IMG/VR virus record: IMGVR_UViG_3300037171_000055
Coordinates: 1-40,780 of that record
Length of the DNA stretch: 40,780 bases
Source of the DNA: a virus
Strand: one strand, 5' to 3'
How positions within the stretch are numbered: position 1 is the stretch's first letter; each line of letters begins with the position of its first letter. Shown piece after piece: positions 31,494 through 38,276 of the stretch. A program made the translations under genes and the position numbers. A model generated the notes under the pieces. That model worked only from the letters and a program-made list of their open reading frames with translations, did not search any database and was not told the origin of the DNA.

Positions 31494-31723
31494 TCAAAAA
31501 AATCACCGCGAAGGAAAAGATACTCAAGTTCCTCTCCGACGCCGCCGCAAGAGGTTATCCGTTTCAGGTCCCGAGGGAGATTTCAAAGGGGATCGAGTTC
31601 GTCAATGAGTGCGCCTGTTCGGCACGCTGCCGGGAGATGGTCAATGCAGGGAAGCTGGACCGACGGCAGCGCGAAGGGTCTAAGGAAGTTGAGTTTAGGC
31701 TTTTGGGTGGGGAGGGAGCATGA
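31490..31723 (+). CDS. Small winged-helix-like protein, 77 aa
   Basis: ATGA overlap on both sides. Residues about 1-60 (KEKILKFLSDAAARGYPFQV, then SARCREMVNAGKLDRR) look like a small winged helix. The C-terminal SKEVEFRLLGGEG is nearly the same as the C-terminus of the radical SAM protein ending at 33627 (SKEVEFMLIGEG), and the DNA is identical for 21 bases. This implies a shared gene end, probably by recombination. DNA-binding is only inferred. Confidence 0.55.
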   Translation: MIKKITAKEKILKFLSDAAARGYPFQVPREISKGIEFVNECACSARCREMVNAGKLDRRQREGSKEVEFRLLGGEGA

Positions 31724-32316
31724 GCGACAAAAGATATTGCGCGAATCAGGGAAGTGGGTACTGCGGTGAGTGCGTATCCAATGATTTGAACGACAAGATA
31801 GCCGCCCTTCGGGCCGAGCTTGCCGCCGAGAAGGCCAAACGGGAGGCGGTAGAGAACGAGCGAGACAGATTCCAGAACCAGTTGGGGGAGAAATTCCCGA
31901 CTAGTTTTGGGAAGCTGGATTGGGCTTGTGGACATACTGGCCCCGCCGCTTGCCTACAGTGCTTCGAGGGTAAGTGCGCCAGTGCCGACACCCTTACGCG
32001 TGAGCTTGCCGCAAAGAATGAACGCTTGGAGTATCTGGAAGGCCAGGACCGAAGCCTTCTTGAACAGCATCAGGCGTCCGTGATAACCCTTGGGGATAGC
32101 GACCTTCTTGCTGTGGGCGGGAGGCTATTGGACCGCGCCGAGCGGACGGAGGCTTTGAAGAAGGTGGTGGCATTGAGCCATAAGGCTGATGAAATGGACG
32201 ATGCCAACACTCTGGACTATTCGGCTTGTCTGACGATACTAGCTGGAATCAAAGCGGCTCTGCCCAAGCCGGATGACTCGCGCCACGACAAGACGGGGGA
32301 GGGGGAGAAGATATGA
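31720..32316 (+). CDS. Coiled-coil protein with Cys motif, 198 aa
   Basis: N-terminal Cys cluster (YCANQGSGYCGECVS), a coiled coil at about residues 25-55 (IAALRAELAAEKAKREAVEN), a second Cys group near residue 70 (WACGHTGPAACLQCFEGKC) and another coiled coil after it. It resembles in plan the protein at 39715-40152 (Cys knuckle plus coiled coil). Function unknown; ATGA overlaps on both sides. Confidence 0.6.
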   Translation: MSDKRYCANQGSGYCGECVSNDLNDKIAALRAELAAEKAKREAVENERDRFQNQLGEKFPTSFGKLDWACGHTGPAACLQCFEGKCASADTLTRELAAKNERLEYLEGQDRSLLEQHQASVITLGDSDLLAVGGRLLDRAERTEALKKVVALSHKADEMDDANTLDYSACLTILAGIKAALPKPDDSRHDKTGEGEKI

Positions 32317-32609
32317 AGAATGAAGACGGCGGGTATGCGTTCCCAGGACCATCAGTGCAAATCAATGACTGTGTTTTTGAGCAACATGGTTTGACCTTGC
32401 GAGACTACTTTGCGGCAAAAGTAATACAGGGCATGGCTTCCCTGGATGATGGGCGATGCCCGAATCGAGAAGACCAAAAGGATATTTATGCCTGGCGCGT
32501 CAAGTGCATGATGCAAGACGCTGAGGCGGCTTATCTTCAGGCTGACGCCATGATAAGGACTCGGGAAATGAGGTCCGTCGCCAGCCCTGACCGGGAGGAG
32601 GGGAGATGA
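32313..32609 (+). CDS. Small conserved phage accessory protein (LTLRDYFAAK motif), 98 aa
   Basis: Contains GLTLRDYFAAKVIQGM near residue 27, a motif common to many small uncharacterised phage proteins, usually preceded as here by a GGYAFP start. The C-terminal ASPDREEGR is encoded by the repeated gene-junction element (20-base core at 32580-32599). Role unknown. Confidence 0.65.
   Translation: MKNEDGGYAFPGPSVQINDCVFEQHGLTLRDYFAAKVIQGMASLDDGRCPNREDQKDIYAWRVKCMMQDAEAAYLQADAMIRTREMRSVASPDREEGR
32580..32599 (+). repeat. Gene-junction repeat, copy 1 (GCCAGCCCTGACCGGGAGGA)
   Basis: The same 20 bases occur at 39181-39200 and 39692-39711. In all three copies the GGAGGA end serves as the Shine-Dalgarno site of the next gene. 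In copies 1 and 2 it also encodes the C-terminal ASPDREEGR of the preceding protein. Confidence 0.8.
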
Positions 32610-32737
32610 AAGTCAAGTCGATTTGGTGGTACATCATATCATTTTTCTATTGCGCCCCGTACCCGCCAATCGATGCGGACTATTGCTTGGTGTGCCGACA
32701 ACCGGTCTCTCTTTGCCTATGCGACGGTGAGAAATGA
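32606..32737 (+). CDS. Small membrane/Cys protein, 43 aa
   Basis: ATG 32606 follows GGAGGAGGGGAG and overlaps the previous stop; its own stop overlaps the next ATG. A hydrophobic aromatic start (IWWYIISFFYCA) is followed by a Cys cluster (YCLVCRQPVSLCLC). Could be a membrane-anchored metal-binding peptide. Function unknown. Confidence 0.5.
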   Translation: MKVKSIWWYIISFFYCAPYPPIDADYCLVCRQPVSLCLCDGEK

Positions 32738-33627
32738 AAGGACGCTATGAATGGCCAAAAGCACCATTTATCTGGTGCGATGAAACCCACGTTAACATGA
32801 GCATACCTTTCACATGGAACATTCCCGAGGCCGTAGAGCATATCCTGTTTCACGATGGGGCGAAGTTCCGGGTGGGCGGTCCTGCCATCATGCTGATGCC
32901 CGAGATGTTCGCAGGGATCGCCAACTGCGAGGTAGGGCAGGACGCGCCCGGACTGTTGCAGAAGGTCAACCCGGAGGCCACACGGACAACTCTTGGATGC
33001 ATACGCAAATGTGGATTCTGCGGTATCGGAACAGGGGCTATAGAGCCGGGAGGGTTTCGCGAACTTCCCGACTGGCCAAACCTCCCGATCATCTGCGACA
33101 ACAATCTACTGGCCGCAAGCCCTAAGCATTTCGAGAGCGTCATAGACCGATTGGTTCCGCATGGGTGGGCCGACTTCAACCAGGGAATTGATCCGCGAAT
33201 ACTAACGGACTTCCACGCCAAACAATTCCGGCGCATCAAGAAGCCAACAATCTATCTTGCCTTGGATAATGCGGCCACGAAGGAAGCATGGATGATGGCG
33301 TTTGAACGGTTGCGGAGCGTCGGGATCGCCAAGAGCAGTATCCGGTCCTATGTTCTGATCGGGTTCAAGAGCGGCCCTTCCGACGCCTGGGACCGTTGCG
33401 AGTTCGTGACTAAAGCGGGGGTCATGGCGATCCCGATGTGGTTTCACGGCCTGCGGTGCCTGAAGCACAACGAAGTTACCGATGAGCAGAAGGATAAATA
33501 TGGATGGTCCGATTCCGAACGCATAGCGATAGGCAAGTGGTATTTTCAGCACCAGGACAAGGGCTCTAAGTATTGCCCGAAGCGGTCTAAGGAAGTTGAG
33601 TTTATGCTGATTGGGGAGGGGAGATGA
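32734..33627 (+). CDS. Radical SAM superfamily protein
   Basis: 297 residues. C89-x3-C93-x2-C96 (CIRKCGFC) is the 4Fe-4S/AdoMet motif. It is followed by a DNNLLAASPKHFE segment and FNQGIDPRILTD, the pattern of the core barrel of B12-independent radical SAM proteins, then IYLALDNA near residue 173 and SYVLIGF near residue 207. Substrate unknown. It lies directly before, and overlaps by ATGA, the helicase-methyltransferase gene, so DNA modification or tRNA/protein modification are both conceivable. Its C-terminal SKEVEFMLIGEG is shared with the gene ending at 31723. Confidence 0.8.
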   Translation: MKGRYEWPKAPFIWCDETHVNMSIPFTWNIPEAVEHILFHDGAKFRVGGPAIMLMPEMFAGIANCEVGQDAPGLLQKVNPEATRTTLGCIRKCGFCGIGTGAIEPGGFRELPDWPNLPIICDNNLLAASPKHFESVIDRLVPHGWADFNQGIDPRILTDFHAKQFRRIKKPTIYLALDNAATKEAWMMAFERLRSVGIAKSSIRSYVLIGFKSGPSDAWDRCEFVTKAGVMAIPMWFHGLRCLKHNEVTDEQKDKYGWSDSERIAIGKWYFQHQDKGSKYCPKRSKEVEFMLIGEGR

Positions 33628-36179
33628 ATGAATATCAGGAGTTCATAAAGTCGAAGGTGCAGCTAGAGCATGGCTACGGTTTCCCATGCTCGCCGGAAGA
33701 GGTTAATCCTATCCTGAAGCCTCACCAAGTCGCGTCAGTGGTCTGGGCCGTCAAGGGAGGACGGCGCGCGCTCTTTGAAGCCTTCGGCCTTGGCAAGACG
33801 CTGATGCAGTTGGAAATCCTACGCATCATCCTTGAAAAGAAAGGCGGCGGCCAGGCTCTTATAATCTGTCCGCTCGGTGTTCGTCAGGAGTTCAAGCACG
33901 ACGCCGAAATGCTTAAACAGCCATGCACATTCATCCGCACAAACGCGGAGGCCGTAATGGATGGAATATATCTCACAAACTACGAGAGCGTCCGGGACGG
34001 AAAACTAGACCCGCGACAATTCGTAGCCGTGAGCCTGGATGAGGCCGCTATTCTACGCGGATTCGGAGGAACAAAAACCTTCCGCGAGTTCATGGCTATC
34101 ATGGCCGGCGACGACCGGCGCGAGATCGCGGGCAAGACCGGAGGCGGCGAGATTCCTTATCGCTTCGTGGCCACGGCAACACCGAGCCCTAACGAATACA
34201 TCGAATTGCTTTCCTATGCGGCATTCTTGGGAATAATGGACGTGGGCCAGGCAAAGACCCGCTTCTTTAAGAGAGACTCAACGAAGGCCGATAAGTTAAC
34301 GATTCATGAACACAAGGAGGAGGAGTTCTGGTTATGGGTTTCAAGCTGGGCTCTTTTCGTTCAACGGCCTAGCGACCTTGGCTATGACGACACCGGATAC
34401 GAGTTGCCGCCGCTAGATGTCCGCTGGCATGAGGTCCCGACAGATCACCGGAATGCTGGATATGAAAAAGACGGGCAGGGAAAACTCCTGAAAGAAGCGA
34501 CCATCGGCGTTAGCGATGCCTCCCGAGAGAAGCGCGACAGTCTGAGCAAGCGCATTGCAAAGATGATGGAGATCCGTTCCGAAGAGCCAGAAGAGCATCG
34601 CGTTATCTGGCACGATCTGGAAGATGAGCGCCGCGCCATTGAAGCGGCGATACCTACAGTGGTAAGCGTCTACGGTTCGCAGGAAGAGGAAGAAAAGGAA
34701 AAGGCCATAACCGACTTCGCGAAAGGTCACACGGCTGAACTTGCCGGGAAGCCGGTCATGCTTGGTGCAGGCGTGAATATGCAGCGACACTGCGCCCGAG
34801 AGATATTCTTAGGGATTGGCTACAAATTCCGAGACTTCATCCAGAGCGTCCACCGGGTTCGCCGCTTCCTGCAAACTCGGCAGGTCAGAATTGATATCAT
34901 CTACTCCGAGGCCGAGAGAGAAATCCGCCGGCAACTTGAACGCAAATGGAAGCAACACGAAGAGCTGGTGGCGAACATGACAGCCATAATCAAGAAGTAT
35001 GGCCTGTCCGCATCCGCGATGTCTGGCGCTTTGAAACGATCAATCGGTTGCGATCGCAAAGAGGAACAAGGCAAGGGATGGGTGGCCGTCAATAACGATT
35101 GCGTGGACGAGACGTCCCGCATGAAGTCGGAGAGTGTTGGTCTTATCCTTACGAGCGTCCCATTCGCAACGCAGTACGAATACAGCCCGAGCTACAATGA
35201 CTTCGGCCACACTGATGACGAGGAGCATTTCTTCCGGCAGATGGACTTCCTGACGCCGCACCTATACCGCGTTCTGAAGCCCGGCCGCATCCTGGCCGTA
35301 CACTGCAAGGACCGAATCAAGCCGAGCGGTTTGACTGGAATGGGATTCCAGACAGTGACGCCGTTTAGCGATATGTGCTCATCCCACTATATCAAGCACG
35401 GCTTCGGATTACTGTCCCGCAAGACAATCAATACCGACGTTGTGCGCGAGAACGCGCAGACCTACCGCCTGGGCTGGACGGAACAGTGTAAGGACGGCAG
35501 CCGAATGGGGAACGGGATGCCGGAATATCTATTGATCTTCCGCAAGCCTCCTACGGATACGAGCAACGGATACGCTGATGAGCCAGTGGTTAAAAGCAAA
35601 ACCAAGTACACACGGGCCCGCTGGCAGTTCGACGCTCACGGATTCCAGAGGTCGAGCGGAAATCGTCTGCTACAACCTGAGGACTTAAAGGGCGTCTCAT
35701 CGTCGATGATATTCAAGATGTTCCGAAAGCACTCCAAAGAATCCGTCTACAACTTCGAGAAGGATGTAGCCATTGCCGAGTACCTCGATTCGATCAAGAT
35801 GCTCCCTCCGAGCTTCATGCTCTTGCAGCCGTGGGCGCACAACCCGGACACATGGTCAGACGTTACGCGGATGCGGACCATGAACATGGAGCAGGCTTCC
35901 AAGGGGAAAGAGATGCACCTATGCCCGTTGCAATTCGATATCTGCGACCGCGCCATAAATCAATACACAAATCCGGGAGATGAGGTTTATGATCCATTCG
36001 GAGGTCTTATGACCGTTCCCCTGCGGGCCATCCGGGCAGGGCGTCTGGGCAGAGGATGCGAACTGAGCTCGTCCTACTTCACCGACGGAGTTTGGCACCT
36101 TCGCCGTACCGAGGCTATGGTAAATTCACCAGAACTTTTTGACCTTGATTCAGTAATGAATCAAGAGTCGGAGGCTTGA
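33624..36179 (+). CDS. SNF2-type helicase fused to beta-class DNA methyltransferase
   Basis: 851 residues. Helicase half (about 20-450): motif I at 53-59 (AFGLGKT), motif II at D139-E140 (SLDEAAILRG), motif III (ATATPSPNEY) and motif VI (QSVHRVRRFLQ). Methyltransferase half (about 490-850): motif IV TSVPF at 510-514, and motif I-like DPFGGLMTVPLRA from residue 790. The order IV then I is that of permuted N6-A/N4-C enzymes. The catalytic tetrad SVPF departs from the usual (D/N/S)PP(Y/F/W). Known relatives are phage helicase-methylase proteins; a role in self-modification against restriction is inferred. Confidence 0.85.
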   Translation: MNEYQEFIKSKVQLEHGYGFPCSPEEVNPILKPHQVASVVWAVKGGRRALFEAFGLGKTLMQLEILRIILEKKGGGQALIICPLGVRQEFKHDAEMLKQPCTFIRTNAEAVMDGIYLTNYESVRDGKLDPRQFVAVSLDEAAILRGFGGTKTFREFMAIMAGDDRREIAGKTGGGEIPYRFVATATPSPNEYIELLSYAAFLGIMDVGQAKTRFFKRDSTKADKLTIHEHKEEEFWLWVSSWALFVQRPSDLGYDDTGYELPPLDVRWHEVPTDHRNAGYEKDGQGKLLKEATIGVSDASREKRDSLSKRIAKMMEIRSEEPEEHRVIWHDLEDERRAIEAAIPTVVSVYGSQEEEEKEKAITDFAKGHTAELAGKPVMLGAGVNMQRHCAREIFLGIGYKFRDFIQSVHRVRRFLQTRQVRIDIIYSEAEREIRRQLERKWKQHEELVANMTAIIKKYGLSASAMSGALKRSIGCDRKEEQGKGWVAVNNDCVDETSRMKSESVGLILTSVPFATQYEYSPSYNDFGHTDDEEHFFRQMDFLTPHLYRVLKPGRILAVHCKDRIKPSGLTGMGFQTVTPFSDMCSSHYIKHGFGLLSRKTINTDVVRENAQTYRLGWTEQCKDGSRMGNGMPEYLLIFRKPPTDTSNGYADEPVVKSKTKYTRARWQFDAHGFQRSSGNRLLQPEDLKGVSSSMIFKMFRKHSKESVYNFEKDVAIAEYLDSIKMLPPSFMLLQPWAHNPDTWSDVTRMRTMNMEQASKGKEMHLCPLQFDICDRAINQYTNPGDEVYDPFGGLMTVPLRAIRAGRLGRGCELSSSYFTDGVWHLRRTEAMVNSPELFDLDSVMNQESEA

Positions 36180-36204
36180 CAACCCCGCGCATCGGTGGTA
36201 GGAT
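36176..36204 (+). promoter_or_regulatory. sigma70-type promoter (module C) for the replication operon
   Basis: TTGACA (36176-36181), a 17-base spacer and TAGGAT (36199-36204). The -35 box contains the stop codon of the helicase-methyltransferase gene. The predicted start, about 36211, is the first paired base of the leader RNA stem. Confidence 0.75.
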
Positions 36205-36210
36205 TAATCA

Positions 36211-36317
36211 GCCCTAGAAAAGCTACCACGAAAATGACAACCATCTTTCCCGCCGTCCGCGCTTTTTGTGGGGCTTTTCTAGGGCTCCCGCCGAGAAGCC
36301 GGGCGGCGGGAATTTTT
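36211..36317 (+). ncRNA. Structured leader RNA of module C (about 107 nt)
   Basis: The 5' end GCCCTAGAAAAGC (36211-36223) pairs perfectly with GCTTTTCTAGGGC (36273-36285), extended inward by CCACGAAAA with TTTTTGTGG (9 bp, one G-U). This gives a long hairpin with a loop of about 28 nt. The loop contains TTCCCGCCG (36247-36255), which is complementary to the 3' arm of the following terminator (CGGCGGGAA, 36304-36312). It can therefore form an antiterminator that competes with the terminator. No convincing reading frame inside. No RNA family recognised. Confidence 0.6.
36286..36317 (+). terminator. Intrinsic terminator of module C
   Basis: TCCCGCCG (36286-36293), a 10-base loop and CGGCGGGA (36304-36311), followed by A and TTTTT (36313-36317). 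The ribosome site TTGGAGAG of the replication gene comes next. An alternative partner for the 3' arm lies in the leader loop at 36247-36255. Confidence 0.75.
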
Positions 36318-36331
36318 ACTTGGAGAGCATC

Positions 36332-37123
36332 ATGAGCCGAATCCGGACTATAAAGCCCCAAATTTCACTCGATGAAGAATTAGCCGATCTTGGATTCGCG
36401 GCCCGTCTTTTCTTTCGTGACTTCCTGTGCCATTGCGACCGAGAGGGGCGCTGCGAGGACAGGCCAAAGATGCTCAAGGCAGTCATCATGCCATGGGACG
36501 ATATTGATGTTGATGTCCTACTTTCTGAGCTTTCGCCAAAATTCATCATCCGGTACGAAGTCGAAGGAAAAAAGTATCTCCAAGTTCGGCAGTTCCTAAA
36601 ACACCAAAAACCAAACATCAAAGAAGCTCCAAGCACAATTCCTTGCTGCCCAAAGGATATTTTGGAAAAGCACGAAAAAGAAAGTGCTAGCACGATTAAG
36701 ACAGTTGGGAATAGGGAAGGGAATAGGGAAGAAGGAATAGGGAATGGGGTAGGGAAAGGAAGGGAAAACGGAATAGCTCCGAGCCCTGCGGGCTCCGAGC
36801 CGCCAGTATTGATTTTTCCAATCCACGGTAAGATAAAAGAGTGGTGGTTGACCCAAAAACATATAGACTCACTAAAAGATGATTTCCCGGCCCTTGACGT
36901 GCTGTCTCAATGCCGCTCCGCTAGACGGTGGTGCTACGACAATCCAAAAAAACAAAAGACAGCATCTGGGATGCCGAAATTCCTTGGTGGATGGATGGCT
37001 AGGCGACTGAACAACGGAGGCTCTAATGGAAACTGGAATCAAGGCAACAATCAAACGCATATTGTCGGAGGCGCAGCTCCTGTCCCAGGTAAGTACGCCG
37101 GAATTGTCAATAAGCCTGGATGA
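36332..37123 (+). CDS. Replication initiator / replisome organiser-like protein with internal iterons
   Basis: 263 residues from ATG 36332 (TTGGAGAG site; the open frame further left is the leader RNA). The N-terminal winged-helix-like part (IRTIKPQISLDEELADLGFAAR, then FFRDFLCHCDREGR and LQVRQFLKHQKPN) is typical of phage replication organisers. Residues about 126-150 are a Gly/Asn/Glu/Arg low-complexity linker encoded by iteron-like DNA. The C-terminus ends VPGKYAGI. It overlaps the DnaC-like gene by 98 bases in another frame. The arrangement recalls lambda O-P. Confidence 0.75.
   Translation: MSRIRTIKPQISLDEELADLGFAARLFFRDFLCHCDREGRCEDRPKMLKAVIMPWDDIDVDVLLSELSPKFIIRYEVEGKKYLQVRQFLKHQKPNIKEAPSTIPCCPKDILEKHEKESASTIKTVGNREGNREEGIGNGVGKGRENGIAPSPAGSEPPVLIFPIHGKIKEWWLTQKHIDSLKDDFPALDVLSQCRSARRWCYDNPKKQKTASGMPKFLGGWMARRLNNGGSNGNWNQGNNQTHIVGGAAPVPGKYAGIVNKPG
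36708..36776 (+). repeat. Iteron cluster, candidate replication origin
   Basis: GGAATAG occurs at 36708-36714, 36720-36726, 36734-36740 and 36770-36776, with related GGGAAG and GGGAATGG copies between. It is followed by the hairpin GAGCCC-TGC-GGGCTC (36781-36795) and a direct repeat of GCTCCGAGCC. Purine-rich iterons inside an initiator gene are how the lambdoid origins are built. Confidence 0.55.
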
Positions 37124-37715
37124 TTTGCACGAAGAAGCATTTCTTGAAGATTCTTACATGAAAGTCTTGCTAAGAGAAAAAGCCTACCATCTTGGTGGAG
37201 TCCGCTCTCGCGATGAGTTTACGCGAGAGAATTTTACCGTAACGGATAAGAACAAGAACGCCTTTGAATCCTGCGATGCGTTCAAACCAAAGACCGATAA
37301 TCTCTACCTATTCGGAGCGACCGGAACCGGGAAGAGCCACCTCGCCATAATAGCGGCTAGGAAGTTCTGGCGAGGTGCTCTAGTCGTCAAGCCTAGTGAA
37401 ATATTCCGGAAGATCCGGGCCTGCGACGGTGCGGAAGAGGAAGTGTCCACCATCGGCGGTTATGCCTGGCAGGAAGTCCTGGTAATTGACGACCTGGGCG
37501 TCGGAAAGGATACGGAATTTGCCGTAACGTCCATGTACGAGATCATCGACCGGCGCTATCAGTTAATGAGCGGCGGCCTAATCGTGGCGACCAACCTTAG
37601 CCCGGATGAACTGGCAAAGAAACTAGGAGACGACCGTATCCCTTCCCGGTTGGCGCAGATGTGCCGAGGGCATATATTTGATCTGGGAAGCGCTAAGGAT
37701 TGGAGGATTGCATGA
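37026..37715 (+). CDS. DnaC-like helicase loader ATPase
   Basis: 229 residues. Walker A at residues 97-104 (GATGTGKS), Walker B D155-D156 (VLVIDDLG), sensor-like LIVATNLSP and a C-terminal SRLAQMCRGHIFDLGSAKDWR match the DnaC/IstB family that loads the replicative helicase. The ATG at 37026 has GGAGG upstream and lies inside the end of the initiator gene. No phage helicase gene is seen, so it would hijack host DnaB. Confidence 0.85.
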   Translation: METGIKATIKRILSEAQLLSQVSTPELSISLDDLHEEAFLEDSYMKVLLREKAYHLGGVRSRDEFTRENFTVTDKNKNAFESCDAFKPKTDNLYLFGATGTGKSHLAIIAARKFWRGALVVKPSEIFRKIRACDGAEEEVSTIGGYAWQEVLVIDDLGVGKDTEFAVTSMYEIIDRRYQLMSGGLIVATNLSPDELAKKLGDDRIPSRLAQMCRGHIFDLGSAKDWRIA

Positions 37716-37876
37716 ACGTGCGTCTAACGGTTTGGCGCAAAGATGGCCGCGTTCAAAGCGCGGTAAAGGATATAGACTCGGCCATGCAGAGCTTTGATAT
37801 TGCGCAGAGGGAGTCAACGACCAATCACGTCTTGATGGAGCCGGCCAGCATTACGACGGCGCCGGAATGGAGATAA
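37712..37876 (+). CDS. Small hypothetical protein, 54 aa
   Basis: ATGA overlap with the loader gene; the stop at 37874-37876 is one base from the next ATG. Begins with a strand (VRLTVWRKDGRV) and continues with a helix. No family recognised. Confidence 0.55.
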   Translation: MNVRLTVWRKDGRVQSAVKDIDSAMQSFDIAQRESTTNHVLMEPASITTAPEWR

Positions 37877-37877
37877 T

Positions 37878-38276
37878 ATGAAGCTACTGTGCTTGACTTT
37901 CACCGGGCAAATACGCGGGGGGAAAAATAATCTTATCGTTTTGAGAAACGGTATGCACATCCCGCGCCGTGAGTGGGCCGTTTGGAGAGATGCCCAGGTC
38001 ATATTTCTAAAAAGCCAGTCAAAAGGGGTTTGCTTCGATGCCCCATGCTCCGTAATCGTGCGCTATTGGGCCGGGGATTCCCGTAGGCGCGACGTTCCGG
38101 CTATCATGGACTCCATGTGCCACTGCCTGGAAAGGGCTGGCGTGGTGAAAGACGACAGCCTGCTTATAAATTGGGACTGGATATTCATGGGCCTGGACCG
38201 TGAGCATCCCAAGGCCGAGATCGTGATAACCGAATTGGAGGCAAGACCATGCGGAGAAACGCTTGAACCAAATTGA
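37878..38276 (+). CDS. RusA-like Holliday junction resolvase
   Basis: 132 residues, close to RusA length. D67 and D72 (GDSRRRDVPA), then MDSMCHCLERAGVVKDDSLL with D92-D93, then a C-terminal strand KAEIVITE. The spacing corresponds to the catalytic aspartates of E. coli RusA (70, 72, 91). It would cut branched replication or recombination intermediates. It ends 14 bases inside the next gene, which starts at a TTG. Confidence 0.75.
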   Translation: MKLLCLTFTGQIRGGKNNLIVLRNGMHIPRREWAVWRDAQVIFLKSQSKGVCFDAPCSVIVRYWAGDSRRRDVPAIMDSMCHCLERAGVVKDDSLLINWDWIFMGLDREHPKAEIVITELEARPCGETLEPN

